Assembly (NCBI GenBank): GCA_038131695.1 | Contig: JAYPQA010000023.1 | Span: forward strand, 1-64,000 | Direction of reading: 5' to 3' | Origin: JADHLK01 sp038131695 | GTDB lineage: Bacteria > Pseudomonadota > Alphaproteobacteria > Puniceispirillales > Puniceispirillaceae | Length of the DNA: 64,000 nt | In this document: positions 40,364 through 48,154 of the stretch, one piece after another | Numbering within the stretch: the first letter of the stretch is position 1 | Layout: each line of letters begins with the position of its first letter | Made by a program: the position numbers and the translations under genes | The notes under the pieces: generated by a model | What the model saw: only the letters and a program-made list of their open reading frames with translations | The model's database searches: none | Told to the model about the DNA's origin: nothing

Positions 40364-42016
40364 CTATGCCGGTTTTTGCTGTTTCTTGCCGGCCCGGTAA
40401 TCCTGCAAGGCGCCCTGCTCTGCCATCTCCAGCAGCATTTTTTGCAAGCCGCCGCGCTGCACCTTTTGGGTGCCGGTCAAGCGGCAGGCTGTCCACCCGG
40501 GCAAACCAGCCTGGGGCCTTGTAATAGGCCAGCTGATCCGAGGCCAGCGCAAACAGCGCATCAAACAGGGCCTGCATATCCTGATCCGGGTTGCGCGGAA
40601 CCACCAGACAAGCCACCTCATCGCCGCGCAGATCATCGGCCACCGGCCCGACTGCCAGCTGGGCAACATCCGGATGCCGGGCCAGCACCGCCTCCACCTC
40701 TATGGATGCGATATTTTCACCCGACCGGCGGATGATATTTTTCTTGCGATCGCGGAAATAGAAAAACCCGTCCGCATCCTGCTCGACAATATCGCCAGTA
40801 TGAAACCAGCCCCCCTGCCAGGCTTCTTCCGTTGCCTCAGGGTTTTTGTAATAGGCGGTGAAAAACCCAAAATGCGGGTCAGCCCCGGCGCGCCGCACCA
40901 ACAGCTCGCCCGGCTCATCCCTGCCAGCTGGCTGGCCATCTCTCGCTGGATCAGAACCTCTACGGTCTCTTCAGCGCGGCCAAAGCAATTCAGCCCAATC
41001 CGCCGATCCGGGTCAGTGGCGGCGATACAGGCCCCGGCGCCCGTCTCGGTCATCGCCCAGGCTTCCAGCAGGGGAAAGCCGAAGCGCGCTTCAAAACGGG
41101 CATGGAGCGTGCGATCCACCCCGGCCCCGAAACCAAAGCGCACCGTGTGATCCCGGTCATCGCTGCTCTCAGGTAGCTGCATCAAGATAGAGGGCATCAC
41201 CCCCAGATAATGCAGGATAGTGGCCCCGGAATCGCGGACATCTGCCTGCCAGCTCGACGGGTGGAACCGGTCCAGCGGCACCAGACAGCCCGCACAGCTG
41301 ACCATCGCCATCACCGAACAGGCCAGCGCATTCATATGGAATAGCGGCAGCGGCGTTATCATCACCTCACTGGCTTGCGACAATCCCCAGGGCGGCGGCA
41401 TCTCAACATACCAATCGCCGGCATAGAGGAAATATTCCTGGCTCAGCTGGCATCCCTTGGGCAGGCCGGTTGTTCCCGAAGTATAAAGCAGGGCAGCCTC
41501 GGTCTTGCTGGCCGCTGGCGGGGCGGGCGGCAGCGGGGCTTGGCTGGCACAGGAAGGCGGAACCCCATCAGCCGCGATAACAGGCACCCCGGCCTTGCCA
41601 CAGACCTCTGCCAGCACCGGCGGGGCCGCCGCAGCCGCTATCATCAGGCGCAATTCAGAATGATCGATCAGCCAGGTCAATTCAGCAGACCGCAAATCCG
41701 GATTGATCGGCACAATCGATAGGCCAAGGCTGTTCGCGGCCAGAAAATTGACGAAAAAATCCGGCCGGTTATAGAGATACAGGCCAATACGCTCACCGGG
41801 GCGCAGCCCGGCCGCCGCCAGAACAGCTGCCCGGCCTTCAGCAGCCTGGCGCATTTCCTGATAGCTGGTATCTCCGGCCTCTATTCCATAGACCTTTGCA
41901 ACGCTCGGCATATAGCGCAAAAAAGGCTGGTCCGGGTAGGTGCTTGCTGTCTGGCAAAAACGCTGCCAGACCGTTTCATCTTTATAAAAGGCGGCCATGT
42001 GCCCGGGTTTTGTCAC
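40364..42016 (-). CDS. Acyl-CoA synthetase (AMP-forming), two frameshifts
   Basis: An ANL-superfamily ligase that activates a carboxylic acid to its CoA thioester. It has LLYTSGTTGLPKGCQ (AMP motif), PLPLFHMNAL, AWAMTETGAG, then in another frame GGWFHTGDIVEQDADGFFYF and RDRKKNIIRRSGENI (hinge). The last part (VQRGGLQKMLLEMAEQ) lies in a third frame. Breaks are near 40920 and 40479; each is repaired by one base. Repaired length is about 550 aa. The similarity to CaiC-like crotonobetaine/carnitine ligases is general only. The start may be GTG at 42016 or ATG at 41998. The gene follows the Rieske beta subunit by 13 bp. Confidence 0.85.
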
Positions 42017-42029
42017 AATAGGGATCCTG

Positions 42030-42527
42030 TCACAATATCAGCTGAATATTCGGAAAGGCCGCATCGGGATTCATCAGCCGGACAGTCTTGCGCCGAATCA
42101 TCAGCGGCTGGCCGGCCCCTTTTGGGGCGGCCACCAGCTCATGCTCCGCCCAGCCAGCCATCAGCATCTGATCATCAATACGGGTCTCTATATAGTTAAA
42201 GGCGGTGCGGGTGGTAATCACATCCTTGCCGCGGCTGAGGATTTGCGGGTGCTGCAACAGATGGTGACAGCGCGAGCGCGGCTTTTGGGAAAAGGTCCGG
42301 TCGCCCTGCAAGCGATCAATCCGCACTCTCAAAAGCAGCTTGTCATCATGCATCAAGGAGGTCACCAGCCGGTCATCCGTCTGGCCATATTCCAGCGGCA
42401 TCCAGTAGAGAAAATCCTCAGTCAGCAGGTCCAGCCAGCTTTCATGGCCTTCATTATCCAGCAATTCCGCCTCAAAATAGAGAAAATTGCGGATGGTTTT
42501 TTTCTTCATCCCGGCCAGCCCGCTCAT
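42030..42527 (-). CDS. Ring-hydroxylating oxygenase beta subunit
   Basis: A 165-aa SnoaL/NTF2-like small subunit. It has FLYFEAELLDNEGHESWLDLLTEDFLYWMP near the start and the RIDRLQGDRTFSQKPRSRCHHLL block, both usual for aromatic dioxygenase beta chains. It pairs with the Rieske alpha chain to form an alpha3beta3 hexamer and has no catalytic centre of its own. Its ATG overlaps the alpha stop (ATGA). The ferredoxin and reductase needed to feed electrons are not in the window. Confidence 0.9.
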   Translation of the reverse strand: MSGLAGMKKKTIRNFLYFEAELLDNEGHESWLDLLTEDFLYWMPLEYGQTDDRLVTSLMHDDKLLLRVRIDRLQGDRTFSQKPRSRCHHLLQHPQILSRGKDVITTRTAFNYIETRIDDQMLMAGWAEHELVAAPKGAGQPLMIRRKTVRLMNPDAAFPNIQLIL

Positions 42528-43888
42528 GCCTCTGCCCCGGCTTTGTCTTCGGCATTATGGATGGATTCCAGCATGAATTTGCGCCAGGCATCAAACTGGT
42601 TCCGCATTTGCAGCTCAGAGGTGCCGATAACCACCTTTTCTGCGTCAAAATCCATTTCCCCGGCCTGCATCTCGCGCTGCATATTCACCCAGTCATTGCC
42701 GCCCGCTGACAGCCCTTCCTGGGCGCGCTCATACATCTCCAGATCATCATGCCCGACAATAGAGGTGGGCGCATTGATCAGCCGGTTATAGGCAGCTGTG
42801 CGCTCCAGCAGCATATCGGGCGCACCATCAAGCCGGAAAATCCAGCTTTCCACCAGCGTGCGATCAGCAGCCAGCGGCTTGAACAGGCGCAAGGACTGAA
42901 TCGGCCCCTTGACCATGATATTAGGGAAAAACACGGTATTATGCCGACTTTCCGAGAGAATGGCCTCCGCCCGCTCCTGGCCATAGGCGGCGATCATCTG
43001 GTCAAAATAGCCGGGTATCTCTGAATAGTTGGAATGAATCGACTGGGTAACCCCGGTATGGCCATGCCCGTTCGGCCAAATCCTGATCCCCATCTTGTCA
43101 TAAAAGGAATAATCCGACAGGAACGGGGCATAGATTTCCACCGCCATCGGCTTTTTACCGTCGCCGCCAATGCGCGACCAGAGATCCACCACCGTCCCGG
43201 CTGAGCTTTCATGCGCCACCATCGGATGACAGGTATCGGTCTGATTCTCCACCAGCATCTTCCAGTTGCATCTGTGCATATAACGCAAGGGCGGCCCGGC
43301 CACTGACAGCCGCCCCTCTGGCGAGCGGTCGATCATATTATCCAGCGTTGAGAGCGAGCCGCCAAAAAACGCGTCAAAATCCATCCCCTGAGAGGCCAGC
43401 CGGGCAAAAATAAAGCCGCGATAATTGACCAGATTTTCCACTGGCGAGAGCCCGCACCCGGCTGCTGATTTTTGCAGCTGCTCCTCATCATAGCCTTGCG
43501 GATGCGGAATCGAGCGCAAGGATCCGTCCGTGCGGAAAGTCCAGGCATGATAGGGGCAGCGAAAGAACGGGCCCGCCTGGCCGGCCGCATCCAGAACCAG
43601 CTTGGTTCCCTTATGCGGGCAGCGATTGTGAAAGACCTTGACCTCTTCACGGTCGCGCACCATCAAAACCGGCTGATCCGCCAAATCAGTGGCAATATAA
43701 TCGCCGCGATTGGGCACCTGGCTGTCATGCCCGACATAGAGCCAGCACTGGCGAAACAGATGCTGCATCTCAGCCTGGAAAATCGCCTGCGAGGCATACA
43801 GATCACGATGCGCCTCGCCGGGACGGAAAAGCCCTTCTACCTGTGCTGCGGTGATATTCACTTGATTGCCGGTCATTTTTTCTGCCAT
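42524..43888 (-). CDS. Rieske-type ring-hydroxylating oxygenase alpha subunit
   Basis: A 454-aa catalytic subunit. The Rieske [2Fe-2S] site is NRCPHKG and CPYHAW (about residues 84-107). The mononuclear iron site is ENQTDTCHPMVAHE, with the bridging Asp and two His, plus a distal Asp region. The overall pattern is that of dioxygenases acting on benzoate, anthranilate or similar aromatic acids. It heads the operon alpha-beta-ligase-thiolase-DUF35/SDR-cyclase-SDR. It is divergent from the racemase-like gene, and the 86-bp gap must hold both promoters. The Met at 43888 is preferred over 43906. Confidence 0.92.
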   Translation of the reverse strand: MAEKMTGNQVNITAAQVEGLFRPGEAHRDLYASQAIFQAEMQHLFRQCWLYVGHDSQVPNRGDYIATDLADQPVLMVRDREEVKVFHNRCPHKGTKLVLDAAGQAGPFFRCPYHAWTFRTDGSLRSIPHPQGYDEEQLQKSAAGCGLSPVENLVNYRGFIFARLASQGMDFDAFFGGSLSTLDNMIDRSPEGRLSVAGPPLRYMHRCNWKMLVENQTDTCHPMVAHESSAGTVVDLWSRIGGDGKKPMAVEIYAPFLSDYSFYDKMGIRIWPNGHGHTGVTQSIHSNYSEIPGYFDQMIAAYGQERAEAILSESRHNTVFFPNIMVKGPIQSLRLFKPLAADRTLVESWIFRLDGAPDMLLERTAAYNRLINAPTSIVGHDDLEMYERAQEGLSAGGNDWVNMQREMQAGEMDFDAEKVVIGTSELQMRNQFDAWRKFMLESIHNAEDKAGAEA

Positions 43889-43974
43889 GGTCACACTGTG
43901 ATGCAATTTATTTGAAACTTCAAGTAATTTTCAGGCCGCTTTGCGCGGGCTATCGGCTCCAGGGAGTTCTCCTT

Positions 43975-44745
43975 ATGAAAATCTGGTATCAGTCATTTGT
44001 CAATGAACAGGCGGCTCCGGGCTATTGGAAAAGGCTGTCCGCCTTTTTGAAAAGCGAGGCCCGGCCAGATACGCAAATCGATTTTTTTGGCATGACCCCG
44101 TATGATTCCTATGCCCATGCGCTGGTCGAATATCGCTGCGGCCGCGAGGCGATTGCCGCTGCCATCACCGCAGGCCGCCAGGGCTATGACGGCTATCTGA
44201 TGGGGCATTTTCAGGATTCGGGGCTTTATGAGGCGCGCGCGGCGGCCAGCATACCGGTTGTCGGGCTGGGTGAGGCCTCCATGCTCTATGCCTGCCAATA
44301 TGGCCAGAAGATTGGCATTATCACGATCAATCCGCGCTTTATTCCCGGCCATGCCCATCAGATTCGCAAATATGGGCTGTCGGATCGGGTGGCCGGCATC
44401 CATGCGCTGACTTTTGAGCCGGGAGAAATTCTGGCAGCCTTTGATGACGAGCAAAAGCTGGCCGAGGTCACCGCCCAGTTTGAGGAACAGGCCCAGCCGC
44501 TGGTCCGGGACGGGGTGGATGTGCTGATCCCGGCTGGCGGTATTCCGATGCTGCTTTTTGCTCAAGTAAAGGGCTTTCGCATTACCGGAGCCCCAGTGCT
44601 GAACGGGTTGCCGGTGGCCTTGCGGATGACCGAAATGGCGATGGAAATGCACCAGAAATTCGGGCTGGAGGTCAGCCGGACGCGCGATTTCATCCAGCCG
44701 CCAGAAGAGGTGCTGGATGAATTTCTGGCACATCCCAAATTATAG
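43975..44745 (+). CDS. Asp/Glu/hydantoin racemase family protein
   Basis: A 256-aa protein of the racemase superfamily with an unusually conserved start (MKIWYQSF). Cysteines that may act in catalysis occur at about residue 46 (VEYRCGREA) and in SMLYACQYG (about 105). The latter region, with VVGLGEASM before it, matches the hydantoin racemase/maleate isomerase-like group; the usual second-half active-site Cys is replaced by IPAGGIPML. So it may be an isomerase or C-C lyase of another kind, for example arylmalonate decarboxylase-like. It starts after AGGGAG and is divergent from the Rieske operon. Confidence 0.78.
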   Translation: MKIWYQSFVNEQAAPGYWKRLSAFLKSEARPDTQIDFFGMTPYDSYAHALVEYRCGREAIAAAITAGRQGYDGYLMGHFQDSGLYEARAAASIPVVGLGEASMLYACQYGQKIGIITINPRFIPGHAHQIRKYGLSDRVAGIHALTFEPGEILAAFDDEQKLAEVTAQFEEQAQPLVRDGVDVLIPAGGIPMLLFAQVKGFRITGAPVLNGLPVALRMTEMAMEMHQKFGLEVSRTRDFIQPPEEVLDEFLAHPKL

Positions 44746-44771
44746 CTTTCCGGTTATAGCTTTCGGGCCGC

Positions 44772-45333
44772 TCAGCCCTTTGGTGCAACCTCAGCCAAAT
44801 CATTCCAGACCATCTGGCTGGTCAGCAACCCGCCTTGCAGGGTGAACCGGTCAACAAAGCGAATATCGCTGAACGCGCTGCCATCCGGCCAGACCCCGTG
44901 CAGCATCCCGTGGCAGGTGACCACCGTCCTCGCCTTCGAGCAGGCTTCGGCAAACCCGTCCAGGTTTTGCCCCACCTTTGATAGCGGCTTTGACCAGGCG
45001 ATCAGCTCCCTCCAGGCTGGTCATCCGAACTGCGCCCGGAAATTCCATCCAAATCCCTCTGCCAGAAAGCTTTTTTGCCTTGTCCAGATCGCGCGCCTCC
45101 ATCGCGGCCAGATAATCCAGCACAATCTGGCTGGCTGGCGGGGCCGGGGGAATCGGGTTTTTCTGTTCCCGCCCGCGCATATAGCTTGACTGATCCAGCT
45201 CTTGAATGGTTACCGTCGTCCCCTCTGGCACAGCCCCGGACAGCTGCACCACCAGATCGGTGATTTTTTCTGAGATGCGGCGGCGGAATTCAGCGGAATA
45301 GCCCTTAATCAGGGTCAGTTGCACAACAGGCAT
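44772..45333 (-). CDS. Tautomerase-SnoaL fusion protein, one frameshift
   Basis: About 187 aa when repaired. The first 60 residues form a 4-oxalocrotonate tautomerase-type unit with the catalytic Pro directly after Met (MPVVQLTLIKGYSAEFRR) and the EGTTVTIQELDQSSY end. A proline-rich linker (PIPPAPPAS) leads to a SnoaL/NTF2-like domain (VLDYLAAMEARDLDKAKKL; VWPDGSAFSDIRFVDRFTLQGGL). The second domain is split by an indel near 44970-44978. SnoaL-like domains often bind cyclic or polyketide-like molecules; fusion to a tautomerase suggests isomerisation of a keto/enol acid. The gene is convergent with the racemase-like gene. Confidence 0.8.
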
Positions 45334-45445
45334 GGCATGGCTTCCTTGACAGATAAAAAAGGGTAAATATTTGACACATTATTTCAGACTTGAAATGATG
45401 CAGCAAACCGGGACAAGTGGCAAGAGAGCAGATCAGTCAGGAAAA

Positions 45446-46720
45446 ATGCAGACAATTGTTGAAAAAATTCTCAGCCGGGCCTCCGGGCAAGCTGAGCTGG
45501 TCGCAGGTGATTACCTGTCCTGTGCGGTGGATCTGGCCATGGTGCATGACAGTTCCGGCCCGCGCAGGCTGGGCCCCAAGCTGGCCGAGCTGGAACGCCA
45601 GCTGTTTGACCCGGACAGGCTGGCCATCATTACCGATCATTTTGTGCCAGCCGAGGATGCCGCCAGCCGCGAGATTCAAAAAATCACCGCTGATTTCGCC
45701 GCAGCAGAAGGAATCCGGCAGTTTTATCCTGAACAGGGGATTTGCCATGTCGTGCTGCCGCAAAAGGGGCTGGTGCGCCCGGGGATGCTGATTGTGGGCG
45801 GGGACAGCCATTCGACGACGGCCGGGGCTTTTGGCTGTTATGCGTTCGGTATCGGCGCAACTGATATGACCGGCGTTGCCGCGACTGGCAAAATCTGGAT
45901 GAAAGTTCCGCAAACCAGGCTGGTCACCCTGACCGGGCAGCTGGCGGATCAGGTTTTTGCCAAGGATATTATTCTGGCCCTGTGCGGCGCGCATGGCATG
46001 GATATGGCAGATTATCAGGCGCTGGAATATGCCGGGCCGGGGGTGGCCCAGCTATCCATGCAGGAACGCATGACGCTGACCAATATGGCAGCTGAGCTGG
46101 GCGCGCAGGCCGGCCTCATCGCCCCGGATGCGGTCACTGCTGACTGGCTGGCCCAGCACGCCCCGAACCGGCAGCTGGTTGACCAGCAGCCTGACAGCTG
46201 GTGGTCCAGTGCAGCTGGCAGCCATACCGGCCCGTCCTTCGATCTTGATCTGGACAGGCTGGCACCCCAGGCCGCCGCCCCGCACAGCCCGGCCAATGCC
46301 GGGCCGATTAGCGAGCATGACAGCCCGGCATTCACCATTGCCTATATCGGAGCCTGCACCGGGGCCAAGCTGGCAGATTTGCGGGCGGCAGCAAAAATCC
46401 TGCAGGGCCGCAAGCTGGCCAGCTCGCTGCGCCTGCTGGTCGCCCCGGCCTCGCTGCAGGATCAACAGGCAGCTGAAGAAGAAGGGCTGATGCAGATATT
46501 TGAGGAAGCTGGCGCGCGTTTTCTGGCGACTGCCTGCGGGATGTGTGCCGGCTATGGGGCCGAGCGCCTGGGCCCGGAGGATGTGTGCATTTCCTCTACC
46601 GCACGCAATTTCAAGGGGCGCATGGGCGATCCGGCTTCCCAGGTGTGGCTGGCCTCTCCGGCCAGTGTGGCGGCAGCGGCGGTGGCCGGACGGCTGGCAG
46701 ACCCGCGCGAGATGACCTAG
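45446..46720 (+). CDS. Aconitase-family dehydratase large subunit (LeuC/HacA-like)
   Basis: A 424-aa [4Fe-4S] hydro-lyase large chain. It has IVGGDSHSTTAGAFGCYAFGIGATDM, one cluster Cys in YIGACTGAKLADL and the other two in ATACGMCAGYG, as in 3-isopropylmalate or methylhomoaconitate isomerase. Known enzymes need a small LeuD-type chain; none is adjacent, as a peroxiredoxin follows. The Met at 45446 begins the conserved MQTIVEKILS. The GACTGA sequence differs from the common GSCTNG, hinting at a non-leucine substrate, for example a 2,3-dimethylmalate or hydroxy-diacid dehydratase. Confidence 0.85.
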   Translation: MQTIVEKILSRASGQAELVAGDYLSCAVDLAMVHDSSGPRRLGPKLAELERQLFDPDRLAIITDHFVPAEDAASREIQKITADFAAAEGIRQFYPEQGICHVVLPQKGLVRPGMLIVGGDSHSTTAGAFGCYAFGIGATDMTGVAATGKIWMKVPQTRLVTLTGQLADQVFAKDIILALCGAHGMDMADYQALEYAGPGVAQLSMQERMTLTNMAAELGAQAGLIAPDAVTADWLAQHAPNRQLVDQQPDSWWSSAAGSHTGPSFDLDLDRLAPQAAAPHSPANAGPISEHDSPAFTIAYIGACTGAKLADLRAAAKILQGRKLASSLRLLVAPASLQDQQAAEEEGLMQIFEEAGARFLATACGMCAGYGAERLGPEDVCISSTARNFKGRMGDPASQVWLASPASVAAAAVAGRLADPREMT

Positions 46721-46739
46721 ATTCTGGTCGGCAGAGGCT

Positions 46740-46769
46740 GGCCGGGCTGGACAAGGCCGGGCTGGACAA
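46740..46769. repeat. Two perfect 15-bp tandem units in a gene gap
   Basis: The unit GGCCGGGCTGGACAA occurs at 46740-46754 and again at 46755-46769, and a partial third match follows. It lies in the 113-bp gap between the LeuC-like and peroxiredoxin genes. Further on, an AT-rich stretch (46790-46820) could hold the promoter of the peroxiredoxin. No function is evident. Confidence 0.8.
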
Positions 46770-46833
46770 GGTTGGGGTATTTGATTTAGGGTTCAACAGT
46801 CTTTTTTTAATTATCAAATAATTGGGGGCTGAT

Positions 46834-47314
46834 ATGGCTTTGGATGTGGGATCAAACCTGCCTGAGATTACCATTCACACAAAGACCGGGGATGAGGTTG
46901 AGGCGATCAATTTCCGCGATTGGTGCGGGGACAGGAAGATTGTTCTGTTCTATGTGCCGGGGGCCTTTACCCAGACCTGCACCAACACGCACCTGCCCGG
47001 CTTTGTGCGGCATTTTGATCAATTTGCCGGTAAAGGGGTGGATGCGGTGGCCTGCCTGTCGGTCAATGATGTATGTGATGCACGCCTGGGGGGAACAGGT
47101 CGGGGCCTTGGGCAAAATCGTGATGCTGGCAGACAGCCATGCCGAACTGGCCCGCGCCCTTGGCGTGAACAAGGATTTTGGCGCGGTTCTGGGCGAACGG
47201 GCGGTGCGCTGCGGCTTTATCGTCGATAAGGGCAAGATTGTGCATTCCTTTATTGAGGAGCCAGGCCAGCTGACCGGCTCCGGGGCAGAAGCCATGCTGG
47301 AAGCGCTGGGCTGA
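46834..47314 (+). CDS. Peroxiredoxin (Prx5-like redoxin), one frameshift
   Basis: A thiol peroxidase of about 160 aa. The active-site block is PGAFTQTCTNTHLPGF, with the peroxidatic Cys, as in the Prx5 branch. The second half (SHAELARALGVNKDFG, VRCGFIVDKGKIVHSF) lies in another frame. The break is near 47071-47076, where VNDVYVMHAW would be expected. Start and end frames are otherwise clean. It is followed 16 bp later by an SDR gene on the same strand. Confidence 0.88.
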
Positions 47315-47330
47315 GCCGGGCAGGGAAAAA

Positions 47331-48083
47331 ATGACCGAAAGCCTGACCGGAAAGACCGCCCTTGTCAGCGGGGCCGCACAGGGAATTGGGCGGGCCATCG
47401 CCGAAAAATTCCATGCGGCCGGGGCACAGCTGGTTCTGGTTGACCGGTCAGCGGACAGGCTGCAGGAACTTGGCCGGGAACTGGGCGCGCGGGCTGTCTG
47501 CGTTGCTGTCGATATTTCTGATGCAGACCAGCTGGAGGCTGGGCTGGCCCCGCTGCTGGATCAGCACGGGCCAGTCGATATTCTGGTCAATAACGCCGCT
47601 GCTGTTACCCGACGCGCGCCGATTACAGAGCTGTCTTTGGAAGAATGGCAACAGGCCCTGTCGGTCAATCTGACCGGAGCGTTTTTGCTGTCCAGAATGG
47701 TGATTCCGCAAATGCAGGCGAAAGGCGGCGGGGTGATTGTCAATGTCGCCTCGCAGCTGGGCCATGTCGCGGTTGCGGGGGCGGCCCCCTATTGCACGAC
47801 CAAGGGCGGGTTGCTGCAATTCACCCGCACGCTGGCCCTTGATCATGCCGAGGATAATATCCGCGTTGTCGCGCTGTCTCCCGGGGCGGTTCAAACGCCG
47901 CGGCTGACTGATATTTTTGGCTCCGCCGAACAGGCCGAAGAGGCGCTGGGGGCGGCACATCCGCTGGGCCGTCTGGGCCGGGCTGACGAGCTGGCCAATG
48001 CCGCGCTGTTTCTGGCCTCGGATGCGGCCTCTTTTGTCACCGGCACGGATCTGGTGGTAGATGGCGGCTATATCGCGCGCTAG
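47331..48083 (+). CDS. SDR-family oxidoreductase (FabG-like)
   Basis: A 250-aa classical SDR. It has SGAAQGIGRAIAE for NAD(P), VDILVNNAAAV, NVASQLGHVAVAGAAPYCTTKGG for the Ser-Tyr-Lys active site, and the terminal FVTGTDLVVDGGY. An Asp after the second strand (LVDRS) points to NAD(H). Intact and of normal length. It is convergent with the old-yellow-enzyme gene. The 70-bp gap contains a repeated CCCCxGTxTxTTTGCCCC motif of low complexity. The substrate is unknown. Confidence 0.9.
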   Translation: MTESLTGKTALVSGAAQGIGRAIAEKFHAAGAQLVLVDRSADRLQELGRELGARAVCVAVDISDADQLEAGLAPLLDQHGPVDILVNNAAAVTRRAPITELSLEEWQQALSVNLTGAFLLSRMVIPQMQAKGGGVIVNVASQLGHVAVAGAAPYCTTKGGLLQFTRTLALDHAEDNIRVVALSPGAVQTPRLTDIFGSAEQAEEALGAAHPLGRLGRADELANAALFLASDAASFVTGTDLVVDGGYIAR

Positions 48084-48154
48084 GCTGGCTGCCCCATTCT
48101 GTTTGCCCCAGTCTATTTGCCCCTGTCTTTTTGCCCCGGTTTATTTGCCTCTGG

